Origin: Pantoea sp. Mb-10
Lineage (GTDB): Bacteria > Pseudomonadota > Gammaproteobacteria > Enterobacterales > Enterobacteriaceae
DNA: 64,000 bases
Assembly: GCF_021272205.1 (NCBI RefSeq)
Contig: NZ_JAJSDX010000002.1
Coordinates: forward strand, 310,001-374,000
Direction of reading: 5' to 3'
Position numbers and translations under genes: made by a program. Under the pieces are notes generated by a model. It was given only the letters and a program-made list of their open reading frames with translations. It did no database searches and was not told the origin of the DNA. This document shows, piece after piece, positions 52,217-62,433 of the stretch. The stretch's first letter is position 1; every line of letters begins with the position of its first letter.

Positions 52217-53072
52217 ATGCGCTCACGCTAGCGCGTTGTTCGGCCTTCAGCCAGGCAATCTCATCCCGCCAAATGTCAGGGTTGATGGTTTCCAGAATCA
52301 TCGGGATGCCGTCAAAACGCGCATCTTTCATTAACCAGCTAAACACCGTTTTGCCAATGTTGCCTTCACCCAGGCTATGGTGCCGGTCAACCCGGCTGCC
52401 CAGGGCGCTTTTGGCGTCATTCAGATGCATGCCGCGTAAATATTGGAAGCCTACAATGCGCGCAAAGTCGGCAAACGTCTGTTCACACGCGGCTTCGGTG
52501 CGCAAATCATAGCCGCCGGCAAACGCGTGACAGGTATCAATGCAGACGCCCACGCGCGATTTATCTTCAACGTGCTCAATGATGGTGGCGAGGTGCTCGA
52601 AGCGGAACCCCAGATTGCTGCCCTGGCCCGCCGTGTTTTCGATCACCGCCACCACATTTTTCGTCTTATCGAGCGCAATATTAATCGACTCAGCAATGCG
52701 TTTCAGGCAGGCTTCTTCATCAATTTGCTGCAGGTGGCTGCCGGGATGGAAATTGAGTAGCGTCAGCCCCAGCTGTTCGGCACGCTGCATTTCATCCAGA
52801 AACGCCTCACGTGACTTCTCCAGTGCATCCTGCACCGGGTGGCCGAGGTTAATCAGATAGCTGTCGTGCGGCAGGATTTGCGCAGCGGTAAAATGATACT
52901 GTTCACAGGCGCGTTTAAAGGCGTCAATCACCTGCGCTGACAGCGGGGCTGCCTTCCACTGACGCTGATTTTTGGTAAACAGGGCAAAGGCGGTGGCCTC
53001 AAGCTCATGGGCGCGAAGCACTGCCTGGTCTACGCCGCCTGCTGCACTGACGTGTGCGCCGATATATTTCAT
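52215..53072 (-). CDS. nfo: Endonuclease IV (AP endonuclease)
   Basis: Zinc-dependent AP endonuclease of base-excision repair that nicks 5' to abasic sites. It has 285 residues, the E. coli length, as a TIM barrel. It begins [17 protein letters not shown], and the AP-endonuclease family 2 segments are visible ([44 protein letters not shown]), which supply the metal ligands. E. coli nfo is in the SoxRS regulon; I did not confirm a SoxS site. Confidence 0.97.
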   Translation of the reverse strand: MKYIGAHVSAAGGVDQAVLRAHELEATAFALFTKNQRQWKAAPLSAQVIDAFKRACEQYHFTAAQILPHDSYLINLGHPVQDALEKSREAFLDEMQRAEQLGLTLLNFHPGSHLQQIDEEACLKRIAESINIALDKTKNVVAVIENTAGQGSNLGFRFEHLATIIEHVEDKSRVGVCIDTCHAFAGGYDLRTEAACEQTFADFARIVGFQYLRGMHLNDAKSALGSRVDRHHSLGEGNIGKTVFSWLMKDARFDGIPMILETINPDIWRDEIAWLKAEQRASVSA

Positions 53073-53233
53073 GCCACTCTCCGGTTGGGCGATAGGTGAA
53101 ACAAAGCGCCCATCATAGCGGAACCGTCAGCATCAGGGTATGGTAGCGCCTGCGATCGTGGCATTACCGGTTTCATACCGTCAATACTCACGCGATAGGT
53201 TATCGACCACACGACGTGACAAGAGGGATAGCA

Positions 53234-53611
53234 ATGTTCGTGCGCTTGCGCCGCTGGGCTCGGCTGATAAAACGGGATGTACTGACGCTGTGGTTCGCCT
53301 GCCGCGATCCGCGTACGTCGTGGTGGTTTAAGCTGCTGGCGTTTGGCGTGGTGGCTTATGCCCTCAGCCCCATCGATCTCATTCCTGATTTTATTCCCGT
53401 GTTGGGGCTACTGGATGACGCCATTATCGTACCGCTCGGGGTGATCATTTTGCTGCGCCTGTTGCCGCGTGAAATTCGCATCAGCAGTGCGGAGCGGGCC
53501 GAGGTGCAGCGCGCACGCGGCAAAAAAATCATCAGTCGTAGCGGCCTGGCCATTGTGGTGCTGATGTGGCTGGCGGCTATTGCGTATCTTGTTAAGCATT
53601 ACGCACTGTAA
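53234..53611 (+). CDS. DUF1232 (YkvA-type) membrane protein
   Basis: 125-residue protein with the DUF1232 core YALSPIDLIPDFIPVLGLLDDAI split over residues 47-69, a hydrophobic re-entrant segment typical of the family, plus a C-terminal membrane span (LAIVVLMWLAAIAYLV). The function is unknown. The ATG at 53234 follows AAGAGGGA. yeiE starts 9 bases after its stop, so the two probably form an operon. E. coli has yeiH between nfo and yeiE instead. Confidence 0.88.
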   Translation: MFVRLRRWARLIKRDVLTLWFACRDPRTSWWFKLLAFGVVAYALSPIDLIPDFIPVLGLLDDAIIVPLGVIILLRLLPREIRISSAERAEVQRARGKKIISRSGLAIVVLMWLAAIAYLVKHYAL

Positions 53612-53620
53612 GGAGGATGC

Positions 53621-54487
53621 TTGCACATCACGCTGCGTCAGATTGAGGTCTTTACCGAGGTGCTGAAAAGCGGGTCTACCACCCAAGCCTCACAGGTGCT
53701 GGCGCTGTCGCAATCTGCGGTGAGCGCTGCGCTAGCCGACCTTGAAGGTCAGCTGGGCGTGCAGCTGTTTGATCGCGTGGGTAAACGTCTGGTGCTGAAT
53801 GAGCACGGGCGCTTGCTCTATCCGCGCGCGGTGGGATTGCTGGAGCAGGCGGGCGAAATAGAACAGCTGTTTAGCGAGGATAACGGTGCCGTGCGGCTTG
53901 CTGCCAGCAGCACCATTGGCAATTATCTCCTGCCCGGTATGATCGCCCACTACCGCCGCGATTTCCCGCACCTGCCGCTGGAGTTGAGCGTCGGCAACAG
54001 CCAGGATGTGATGCATGCCGTAGCGGATTTTCGCGTGGACATTGGCTTTATTGAAGGGCCGTGCCACGAGCCGGAGATCATCAGTGAGCCGTGGCTGGAG
54101 GATGAACTGGTCATTTTTGCCGCGCCCGATGCCGCGATCCTACAGCAGCCTGTGACGCCTGCGACGCTGGCCGCCGCGCCCTGGATTCTGCGTGAGCGCG
54201 GGTCCGGTACGCGAGAGATCGTGGATTATCAGCTGCTGTCGCATCTGCCGCAGTTCCAGCTTGGCATGGAGTTGGGCAATTCGGAAGCGATCAAACACGC
54301 GGTACGGCACGGCATGGGGATCAGTTGCTTATCGCGCCGCGTCATTACCGATCTGCTGGATAGCGGCGCACTGCTTGAAGTCAAAGCGCCGCTGCCGCGG
54401 CTAACGCGCACGCTTTATCGCATTCATCATCGGCAAAAACACCTCTCCAACGCGCTGCAGCGTTTCCTTACGTATTGTCGGGAATAA
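53621..54487 (+). CDS. yeiE: LysR-type regulator YeiE
   Basis: LysR-family transcription factor; in E. coli it activates lysP and has been linked to sulfite and iron-related control. It has 288 residues (E. coli 293). The HTH spans about 1-60 ([18 protein letters not shown]) and the effector domain the rest. The start is TTG at 53621, with a perfect AAGGAGG 5 bases upstream and the conserved N-terminus, so TTG is well supported. It lies just before lysP, reading toward it. Confidence 0.95.
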   Translation: MHITLRQIEVFTEVLKSGSTTQASQVLALSQSAVSAALADLEGQLGVQLFDRVGKRLVLNEHGRLLYPRAVGLLEQAGEIEQLFSEDNGAVRLAASSTIGNYLLPGMIAHYRRDFPHLPLELSVGNSQDVMHAVADFRVDIGFIEGPCHEPEIISEPWLEDELVIFAAPDAAILQQPVTPATLAAAPWILRERGSGTREIVDYQLLSHLPQFQLGMELGNSEAIKHAVRHGMGISCLSRRVITDLLDSGALLEVKAPLPRLTRTLYRIHHRQKHLSNALQRFLTYCRE

Positions 54488-54490
54488 CCC

Positions 54491-54577
54491 TTCCCAGGCT
54501 AATAATCAGCGGGCGATTATGAAGGTAACTAATAACCCGCTGGGAATGCTATACAGCTTAGGGTTAGCTGCTACAAT
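54491..54577 (+). promoter_or_regulatory. lysP control region: overlapping inverted repeats and promoter
   Basis: Two inverted repeats share one arm: TTCCCAG (54491-54497) pairs with CTGGGAA (54540-54546), and CAGCGGG (54507-54513) pairs with CCCGCTG (54536-54542). A -10 TACAAT lies at 54572-54577, so the repeats are upstream of the likely transcription start. They fit an operator for ArgP or YeiE better than an RNA leader; the first pair could also end yeiE. Confidence 0.4.
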
Positions 54578-54611
54578 CGCGCCTTATTTTTATCCGCTAT
54601 AGCGTTTACAC

Positions 54612-56078
54612 ATGCATAATGACACAAAAACAACACAACAACCTGGCCTGCGCCGAGCCTTAAAAGCGCGTCACCTCACCATGATCGCCATTGGCGGTTC
54701 GATTGGCACCGGGCTGTTTGTCGCCTCCGGCGCGACGATCTCCCAGGCAGGCCCCGGCGGGGCGTTGCTCTCCTATGCGCTGATTGGCCTGATGGTCTAC
54801 TTCCTGATGACCAGCCTCGGCGAGTTAGCGGCTTTCATGCCGGTTTCCGGTTCGTTCGCCACCTACGGCGCCAAATACGTTGAAGAAGGCTTTGGCTTCG
54901 CGCTGGGCTGGAACTACTGGTACAACTGGGCGGTCACCATCGCGGTGGATCTGGTTGCCTCTCAACTGGTGATGAATTACTGGTTCCCGGACACGCCCGG
55001 CTGGATCTGGAGCGCGCTGTTCCTCGGCCTGATGTTTTTACTTAACGTTATTTCGGTCAAAGGCTTTGGCGAAGCGGAATATTGGTTCTCACTGATTAAA
55101 GTGGTCACCGTGGTGATTTTTATCGCGGTGGGCGTGCTGATGATTACCGGCATCCTGCGCGGCGCAGAGCACGCGGGCTGGCACAACTGGACGGTGGGTG
55201 AAGCGCCGTTTGCCGGCGGTTTTGCGGCGATGATCGGCGTGGCGATGATTGTGGGTTTCTCGTTCCAGGGCACGGAGCTGATCGGTATTGCTGCAGGCGA
55301 ATCAGAAGATCCGGCGAAAAACATTCCGCGCGCGGTGCGTCAGGTATTCTGGCGTATTCTGCTGTTTTACATCTTTGCCATTTTGATTATCAGCCTGATT
55401 TTGCCCTACACCGACCCGCAGCTGCTGCATAACGATGTTACCGACATCAGCGTCAGCCCGTTTACGCTGGTGTTTAAGAACGCGGGTCTGCTCTCGGCGG
55501 CGGCCGTGATGAACGCGGTAATCCTGACGGCGGTACTGTCAGCGGGTAACTCGGGCATGTATGCCTCGACGCGTATGCTGTATAACCTCGCGCTGGAAGG
55601 GAAGGCGCCGCGCCTGTTTGCGCGTCTTTCCAAAGGCGGCGTGCCGCGCAACGCGCTAATCGCCACGACGGTGGTGGCGACGCTCTGCTTCCTGAGTTCG
55701 AAGTTCGGCAATCAGGAAGTCTATCTGTGGCTGTTGAACACCTCTGGTATGACCGGTTTTATCGCGTGGCTGGGTATTGCCATTAGCCATTACCGCTTCC
55801 GTCGCGGCTATGTTGCTCAGGGCAACAATGTTGCCGACCTGCCATATCGCTCGGGCTTCTTCCCGCTGGGCCCGATTTTTGCCTTTGTGCTGTGCTTAAT
55901 GATTACGCTGGGCCAAAACTATCAGGCGTTTCTCAATGACACCATTGACTGGTACAGCGTAGCGGCAACCTACATTGGCATTCCGCTGTTTCTGTTGATT
56001 TGGCTCGCCTACCGGCTGGTGCGGCGCACGCGCATCGTGAAATACAGTGAAATGGAATTTCCTGCTTTCAAAGAGTAG
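54612..56078 (+). CDS. lysP: Lysine-specific permease LysP
   Basis: Proton-coupled lysine importer of the APC superfamily; in E. coli it also regulates the acid sensor CadC. It has 488 residues (E. coli 489) and 12 membrane segments. The family start is clear: LRRALKARHLTMIAIGGSIGTGLFVASGA in parts near residues 15-43. The substrate motif GTELIGIAAGESEDP is near residue 223. Single gene with its own terminator. Confidence 0.96.
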   Translation: MHNDTKTTQQPGLRRALKARHLTMIAIGGSIGTGLFVASGATISQAGPGGALLSYALIGLMVYFLMTSLGELAAFMPVSGSFATYGAKYVEEGFGFALGWNYWYNWAVTIAVDLVASQLVMNYWFPDTPGWIWSALFLGLMFLLNVISVKGFGEAEYWFSLIKVVTVVIFIAVGVLMITGILRGAEHAGWHNWTVGEAPFAGGFAAMIGVAMIVGFSFQGTELIGIAAGESEDPAKNIPRAVRQVFWRILLFYIFAILIISLILPYTDPQLLHNDVTDISVSPFTLVFKNAGLLSAAAVMNAVILTAVLSAGNSGMYASTRMLYNLALEGKAPRLFARLSKGGVPRNALIATTVVATLCFLSSKFGNQEVYLWLLNTSGMTGFIAWLGIAISHYRFRRGYVAQGNNVADLPYRSGFFPLGPIFAFVLCLMITLGQNYQAFLNDTIDWYSVAATYIGIPLFLLIWLAYRLVRRTRIVKYSEMEFPAFKE

Positions 56079-56084
56079 TTCTGT

Positions 56085-56109
56085 CAACGCGGCCTCGGCC
56101 GCGTTGTTT
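56085..56109 (+). terminator. lysP terminator
   Basis: Perfect 10-bp stem CAACGCGGCC/GGCCGCGTTG with a 2-base centre, followed by TTTA, 6 bases after the lysP stop. Confidence 0.75.
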
Positions 56110-56167
56110 ATCGCCGCAGGATCTGCTGGCTCTCCCGTTTTTTTGGGATTTGTAACACTGTTATAAT

Positions 56168-56182
56168 TGATAATTATTATCA
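56168..56182. promoter_or_regulatory. Fur box before the FecCD-type ABC pair
   Basis: TGATAATTATTATCA is an exact 7-1-7 inverted repeat matching the Fur core TGATAATNATTATCA. It lies 52 bases before the permease start, so iron-dependent Fur repression is expected. Confidence 0.85.
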
Positions 56183-56233
56183 CCTGGACTATTGTGGCAG
56201 CCGTTACGATTTCGACAAGAAACAGGATGAAAA

Positions 56234-57313
56234 ATGCACACCACGGACTCCGCGCTCATGGCGGATAATCGCCGCGAAGCTGAAACCATGACGCATTATC
56301 GTCAGATTCTGCGTCAGCGCCTGCTGATGATAGGCGTATTGGTCCTGATGATACTGGCCTCCGTTGTTCTTGATTTCACGCTGGGCCCAGCCGGCCTGTC
56401 GCTTGACACCCTGTGGCAAACCCTGACGCAGCCTGACACTATGGACGCCGGAACGCGCGTCATCGTCTGGGATATCCGCCTGCCTTACGCGCTGATGGCG
56501 GTCGTCGTAGGCTGCTCGCTCGGCCTGGCCGGCGCGGAAATGCAAACCATCCTGAATAACCCCTTGGCCAGCCCCTTCACCCTGGGCGTCTCGTCGGCGG
56601 CAGCGTTCGGCGCCGCGCTGGCCATCATTCTCGGCATTGGCATTCCCGGTATTCCCGATCAATGGTTTATTTCAGCCAATGCCTTCGTGTTCGCGCTATT
56701 CGCTGCCCTGATGCTGGACGCGGTGACGCGCTGGACCAAAGTTTCGACCTCCGGCGTGGTGCTGTTTGGGATTGCGCTGGTCTTCACCTTCAACGCGCTG
56801 GTCTCAATGATGCAGTTTATTGCCAGCGAAGACACCTTGCAGGGCTTGGTGTTCTGGACCATGGGCAGCCTCGCGCGCGCCTCGTGGGAAAAGCTGGGGG
56901 TGCTCAGCGCCGCGTTTGCGATACTGGTTCCTTTTTCCCTGCTCAGCAGCTGGAAACTCACGGCGCTGCGTCTTGGGGAAGATCGCGCCGTAAGCTTTGG
57001 CATTGATGTGCGCCGCCTGCGTCTGGCGACGCTGCTGCGCATCAGTATTCTCTCCGCGTTAGCGGTCGCGTTTGTCGGCCCCATCGGTTTTATTGGGCTG
57101 GTGGCACCGCACATTGCCCGCATGATGTTCGGCGAAGATCACCGCTATTATCTGCCAGCGAGCGCGCTGGTGGGGGCGCTGGTGCTGTCGCTCGCCTCGG
57201 TGGCGTCGAAAAACCTCATTCCGGGCGTCATTATTCCGGTGGGTATTGTGACCTCGCTGGTCGGGGTGCCGTTCTTCCTGAGCATCATTCTGCGCCACCG
57301 GGGGACCGTCTGA
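56234..57313 (+). CDS. FecCD-family iron/siderophore ABC permease
   Basis: Permease of the FecCD/BtuC family that imports ferric siderophores, heme or cobalamin. It has 359 residues with 9-10 membrane segments. Family motifs are clear: RLPYALMAVVVGCSLGLAG and MQTILNNPLASPFTLG near residues 78-113, then GPIGFIGLVAPHIARMMFG near 280 (the ATPase-contact region) and GVPFFLSIILRHRG at the C-terminus. The substrate is not predictable. A perfect Fur box precedes it; no solute-binding protein gene is adjacent. Its stop overlaps the ATPase start by 1 base. Confidence 0.93.
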   Translation: MHTTDSALMADNRREAETMTHYRQILRQRLLMIGVLVLMILASVVLDFTLGPAGLSLDTLWQTLTQPDTMDAGTRVIVWDIRLPYALMAVVVGCSLGLAGAEMQTILNNPLASPFTLGVSSAAAFGAALAIILGIGIPGIPDQWFISANAFVFALFAALMLDAVTRWTKVSTSGVVLFGIALVFTFNALVSMMQFIASEDTLQGLVFWTMGSLARASWEKLGVLSAAFAILVPFSLLSSWKLTALRLGEDRAVSFGIDVRRLRLATLLRISILSALAVAFVGPIGFIGLVAPHIARMMFGEDHRYYLPASALVGALVLSLASVASKNLIPGVIIPVGIVTSLVGVPFFLSIILRHRGTV

Positions 57314-58101
57314 TGGAACAAGGGTTACAACTGCGTCATTTCCACGCCGGTTATCCAAAACGCAACGTCATCGAGGATCTTAGCGTTACGCCGCTGCCGC
57401 GTGGCCGCATTACCGTGCTGCTCGGCCCCAACGGCTGTGGCAAATCCACGCTGCTGCGTGCGCTGGCCGGTTTGGGTAAAGGGCGGGGCGAACTGTGGCT
57501 GAACGGCGAAGAGCTGATGTGCCAGCCGTTTAGCAAACGGGCGCAGCGGGTGGTTTATCTGCCGCAAAGCCTGCCAGCGGGTGTGCATTTGCACGTGCTG
57601 GAATCCATTATCGTGGCGCAGCGTGCGTCTGGCGGCTTACATAGCGCGTCCAGCGAAGCGGAAATCATGCATTTGCTGGAACAACTCGGCATCGCACACC
57701 TGGCCATGCGCTACCTTGACCAGCTCTCAGGCGGTCAAAAACAGCTGGTAGGACTGGCGCAGTCGCTGATCCGTCGACCGGAGCTGCTGCTGCTGGATGA
57801 GCCGCTCAGCGCGCTGGATCTGAATTACCAGTTCCACGTCATGGATCTGGTGCGTCGTGAAACGCGCCTGCGCAATATGGTGACGGTGGTGGTGGTGCAC
57901 GACATCAATATCGCGCTGCGCCACGCCGATCATGCGCTGATGCTGAAAGACGGCGCGCTGCAAGCGCAGGGCGCGCCAGCCGAGGTGATCACGGCAGACA
58001 CCCTGGCGCACGTGTACGGGGTGCGTGGCCGTATCGAGCACTGTTCGAAAGGGATGCCGCAAGTGATGATTGACGGACTGGTCGCGGAGTCGCTGGTCTA
58101 A
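57313..58101 (+). CDS. FecE-type iron/siderophore ABC ATPase
   Basis: Cytoplasmic ATPase partner of the preceding permease, 262 residues. Walker A GPNGCGKST is near residue 39, signature LSGGQKQL near 140, Walker B LLLLDEPLSALD near 160, and the switch His in VVVHDIN near 195, so it should be active. It belongs to the FecE/FepC/FhuC group. It forms a two-gene operon with the permease. Confidence 0.94.
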   Translation: MEQGLQLRHFHAGYPKRNVIEDLSVTPLPRGRITVLLGPNGCGKSTLLRALAGLGKGRGELWLNGEELMCQPFSKRAQRVVYLPQSLPAGVHLHVLESIIVAQRASGGLHSASSEAEIMHLLEQLGIAHLAMRYLDQLSGGQKQLVGLAQSLIRRPELLLLDEPLSALDLNYQFHVMDLVRRETRLRNMVTVVVVHDINIALRHADHALMLKDGALQAQGAPAEVITADTLAHVYGVRGRIEHCSKGMPQVMIDGLVAESLV

Positions 58102-58107
58102 AAAGCA

Positions 58108-58128
58108 GGGCGCGCCATGCGCGCGCCC
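58108..58128. terminator. Inverted repeat between the ABC ATPase gene and yeiG
   Basis: Stem GGGCGCGC/GCGCGCCC with a 5-base loop, between convergent genes. No T-run, so only a probable terminator. Confidence 0.5.
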
Positions 58129-58139
58129 GCGTTATGCCG

Positions 58140-58982
58140 TTAGATCAACAGATGCTTCGCATGGAAGCGCAGGTGATCCTCCACAAAACTGGCGATGAAG
58201 AAATAGCTATGGTCATAGCCCGGCTGAATGCGCAGCGCAAAGGGGAACCCCTGCGCCTGCGCCACCGCCTCTAACTGCTCGGGGCGCAGCTGATCGGCGA
58301 GGAACTGATCGCCATCGCCCTGGTCAATCAGCAGCGGGAGACGCTGCTCCACGTTTTGCATCAGCCAGCAGCTGTCCCATTCGCGCCACGTGCTGCGATC
58401 CTCGCCCAGGTAGGCCGTAAAGGCTTTTTGACCCCAGGGCACGTCCATTGGATTAACAATCGGCGCGAACGCCGAGGCGGAGGCGAAGCGCCCGGCCAGT
58501 CGCAGCGCCAAGACCAGCGCACCGTGGCCACCCATTGAGTGGCCCATGATCGACTGGCGATCGCTCAGCTTGAAATTATCGGCCACCAGCGCGGGCAGCT
58601 CTTCACTGAGATAATCGAACATCCGGTAATGGGTCGCCCACGGCGGCTGCGTGGCGTTCAGGTAGAAGCCCGCGCCTTGGCCCAGATCATAACCGCTGTC
58701 ATCCGCGACGGCATCACCACGTGGACTGGTATCCGGCATGATCAATACCAGACCCAACTCCGCGGCCACGCGCTGCGCGCCCGCTTTAGTGGTGAAGTTT
58801 TCGTCGTTACAGGTCAGTCCCGCCAGGAACCACACCACCGGTGGCGGCGTGTCCTGCTTGGGCGGCGGCAGAAAAATGCTAAACGTCATCGGGCAGTTCA
58901 GCACGTCTGACGCATGGCGCCAGCGCTGCTGCCAGCCGCCAAAAATACGGTGCTCTTCCAACAGCTCCAAATTGCCTGTCAT
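58140..58982 (-). CDS. yeiG: S-formylglutathione hydrolase YeiG
   Basis: Serine hydrolase that splits S-formylglutathione to formate and glutathione, the second step of formaldehyde detoxification. It has 280 residues (E. coli YeiG 278). The nucleophile Ser lies in [10 protein letters not shown] near residue 150; the acid (DQGDGDQFL) and His (YDHSYFF) follow. The ATG at 58982 is preferred, with AGGGGG upstream; the GTG one codon earlier is too close to it. It follows frmA by 12 bases. Confidence 0.94.
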   Translation of the reverse strand: MTGNLELLEEHRIFGGWQQRWRHASDVLNCPMTFSIFLPPPKQDTPPPVVWFLAGLTCNDENFTTKAGAQRVAAELGLVLIMPDTSPRGDAVADDSGYDLGQGAGFYLNATQPPWATHYRMFDYLSEELPALVADNFKLSDRQSIMGHSMGGHGALVLALRLAGRFASASAFAPIVNPMDVPWGQKAFTAYLGEDRSTWREWDSCWLMQNVEQRLPLLIDQGDGDQFLADQLRPEQLEAVAQAQGFPFALRIQPGYDHSYFFIASFVEDHLRFHAKHLLI

Positions 58983-58994
58983 CACGCCCCCTGC

Positions 58995-60146
<1,152 letters not shown>

Positions 60147-60162
60147 TTACAGCGTAAAACGC

Positions 60163-61074
60163 TCAGTCGGCTGACTGCAGCGGATGCAGCAGCTCATCAT
60201 TGAGCGGTCGGTCGTCAAACATATCGATAATCAAATATTTCAGGGCTTCCACGTTCGGTGTGAACGCGTCGCGGCGCCACATCAGCCAGGTGGCGGTGTC
60301 ACGGTAAGCGGGTGGCAGCGTATGCTGCTGCACACGCGCTTGCGCAGGCATTTGCGCCAGCACCGAGGCGGGCATCATGGCCACGCCCGCGCCGCCGGCC
60401 ACGCATGCCACCATGGCGTGATACGACTGAATTTCCATCACGCTGTGCGGCGAGGTATGGCTTTCGCGATACCACGATTCCAGTTTAGTGCGATATGAGC
60501 AGCTGCTGCCAAAGGCAAACAGCGTGTCCGCCTGCACGTCACGCGCGCTGTGTATCGGCGCATGGTCGAGGCTGGTGATCAACACCATCTCTTCGTGAAA
60601 TGCGATACAGCCATTGAGATCGTCGTGGCTCGCCGGGCCGTCCACCAGCGCCGCGGCCAGCGTACCGGCGCGCACTTTATCGATGATATCGCCGGAGGTG
60701 CCGGTTACCAGTGACAGTGCCACGCTGGGATAACGGTGGTGGTAAGCGGCCAGCAGAGCAGGCAGGCGCGTGGCGGCGGTGCTCTCCATGGAGCCAAACG
60801 CAAAATTGCCCCCCGGCTCACCCGCGCGCGCCATGTTCAGCGCTTCGTCGCTAAGTGCCAGGATGCGCTGAGCATAGTTGAGAAAATTGTGTCCCATAGG
60901 CGAAAGGCGTAGCCGCTGTTTCTCACGTATAAACAGATCGACGCCAATTTCTTCTTCCAGCTGACGCAGGCGCGTGGTGAGATTAGAGGGCACACGATGA
61001 AGCACTTCAGCCGCGCGCGCCAGGGAGCCGGTTTCGGCCACAGAGCAGAACATACGCAGCTGTACCAGATCCAT
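60163..61074 (-). CDS. LysR-family regulator upstream of frmA
   Basis: 303-residue LysR-type regulator. The HTH occupies residues 1-60 (MDLVQLRMFCSVAETGSLARAAEVLHR) and a substrate-binding-like effector domain the rest. It is similar in outline to regulators of small-molecule transport such as PtrR/YneJ, but I cannot name it. It lies first in the frmA-yeiG direction and is divergent from an MFS gene. Its target could be either side. Confidence 0.88.
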   Translation of the reverse strand: MDLVQLRMFCSVAETGSLARAAEVLHRVPSNLTTRLRQLEEEIGVDLFIREKQRLRLSPMGHNFLNYAQRILALSDEALNMARAGEPGGNFAFGSMESTAATRLPALLAAYHHRYPSVALSLVTGTSGDIIDKVRAGTLAAALVDGPASHDDLNGCIAFHEEMVLITSLDHAPIHSARDVQADTLFAFGSSCSYRTKLESWYRESHTSPHSVMEIQSYHAMVACVAGGAGVAMMPASVLAQMPAQARVQQHTLPPAYRDTATWLMWRRDAFTPNVEALKYLIIDMFDDRPLNDELLHPLQSAD

Positions 61075-61131
61075 ATTCTCTCCTCGTGAGCAACTTGGTT
61101 AATAATATTCACTTTTCGTGAGTCTAAACAT

Positions 61132-61143
61132 CCAGCATGCTGG
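61132..61143. promoter_or_regulatory. Palindrome between the LysR and MFS genes
   Basis: CCAGCATGCTGG, a perfect 12-bp palindrome in the 103-base divergent region. It may be an operator, but it is not an evident LysR T-N11-A motif. Confidence 0.3.
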
Positions 61144-61177
61144 TGACAAGGGTAAATCACAGGTCTTTGAGGTCAGG

Positions 61178-62308
61178 ATGGCATTTCGCGTCGCGCTGAG
61201 CGCGTTTCTAAGTTTAGTGGTTGCAATGGGGATTGGTCGGTTTGCGTTTACGCCGCAGGTACCGCTGATGATTCACGACCACCAGCTGACGCTAAGCAGC
61301 GCCAGTTTGGTCGCAGCGTTCAACTATCTCGGTTATCTCTGTGGATCGTTCGATGCGATGCGCGCGCGACGTCGCGTTGAGTGGCGACTGCAGGCGGGCG
61401 TGTGGGGCGCGGTGGCGCTGACGCTGCTCTCGGCCTGCGTGAGCGGACCGTGGCTGCACGGGCTGATTCGCTTTCTGATTGGCTGCGCCAGCGGCTGGGC
61501 GCTGGTGCTGGTGGCGGCGTGGAGCAATGAGCAGCTGCTCCACCACGGGCGGCCCGGGCTTTCCGCGGCGGTGTTTGCGGGCCCCGGCACCGGTATTTTC
61601 CTCAGCGGCATTGTCGCCGTGGTGCTCCACGCCAGCGGTGTGAGCGCCGCGTTTGCCTGGGCAACCTACGGCGTGATGGCGCTGCTGCTGATTGCGGTGA
61701 TTGCGCGCTTCCTGCCGCGCACCGGGCAGCTGCATCGTCCCAGCGAAGCGCCCGCGCCGCTGGTGCTCAATGGCGATCTCAAACGTCTGGTGCTGAGCTA
61801 CAGCCTGGCGGGTTTTGGCTATATATTGCCCGCCACATTTTTGTCGCAAATGGCGGCGGCACGCTTTCCCGACAGCGCGTTTGCGCAGTTTGTCTGGCCG
61901 GTGTTCGGCGGGGCGTCGGTTGTCGGCATTGTGCTGGGGATTCTGACGCGCCGCTGGGGCAGCACGCATCTCCGGCTGGCGATGGTGCTGTGGGCGCAGG
62001 CGCTGGGCGTCATTGCGGCGATAGTGGTTCACGGCCTGCCGGGGCTGCTGATAGGGGCGCTGCTGGTGGGAGGCGGCTTTTTATGCGTCGTGCAGATGGC
62101 GCTGCAATATGGCCGCGAACTGGCGCCGCAGCATGCGCGCTACCTGGCGGGATTGCTCACCACCGGCTACGCGCTGGGCCAGCTGGGTGGGCCGCTGCTG
62201 TCGTGGATCGCGACCTCACTGTGGCAGCGACTCGATCCGGCGCTCTGGGTGGCCGGTATGGGGTTACTGATCGCGGGTGCGCTGGTGCTGCGCCGCACGA
62301 CGCGCTAA
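61178..62308 (+). CDS. YbfB/YjiJ-family MFS transporter
   Basis: MFS-type carrier with about 12 membrane segments, 376 residues from the ATG at 61178, which has GAGG 5 bases upstream. An in-frame start 60 bases earlier gives a non-conserved extension. The YbfB/YjiJ family signature is seen: VAMGIGRFAFTPQVPLM near residue 15, NYLGYLCGS near 49 and AGPGTGIFLSG near 130. The substrate is unknown. Divergent from the LysR gene, a classic regulator/target layout. Confidence 0.88.
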   Translation: MAFRVALSAFLSLVVAMGIGRFAFTPQVPLMIHDHQLTLSSASLVAAFNYLGYLCGSFDAMRARRRVEWRLQAGVWGAVALTLLSACVSGPWLHGLIRFLIGCASGWALVLVAAWSNEQLLHHGRPGLSAAVFAGPGTGIFLSGIVAVVLHASGVSAAFAWATYGVMALLLIAVIARFLPRTGQLHRPSEAPAPLVLNGDLKRLVLSYSLAGFGYILPATFLSQMAAARFPDSAFAQFVWPVFGGASVVGIVLGILTRRWGSTHLRLAMVLWAQALGVIAAIVVHGLPGLLIGALLVGGGFLCVVQMALQYGRELAPQHARYLAGLLTTGYALGQLGGPLLSWIATSLWQRLDPALWVAGMGLLIAGALVLRRTTR

Positions 62309-62346
62309 ATCCCGTGCCTGTCCAATCAGATTGATTGCTGGATTAC

Positions 62347-62373
62347 GCGCGTATTGTGTTTCACAATACGCGC
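62347..62373. promoter_or_regulatory. Perfect 12-bp inverted repeat upstream of folE
   Basis: Arms GCGCGTATTGTG and CACAATACGCGC around a TTT centre, 38 bases after the MFS stop and 60 bases before folE. There is no T-run, so it is either an operator or a terminator that lacks one. Confidence 0.5.
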
Positions 62374-62433
62374 TCAGAATTTCCCCCGCAGGCTGTTCGC
62401 CGCGGGTGCATCACCAGCCGGAGAGAGAGTACG

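Noticed and set aside
54488-54611. Lysine riboswitch before lysP
   Set aside because: The leader is too short and lacks the L-box core; the repeats lie before the likely -10.
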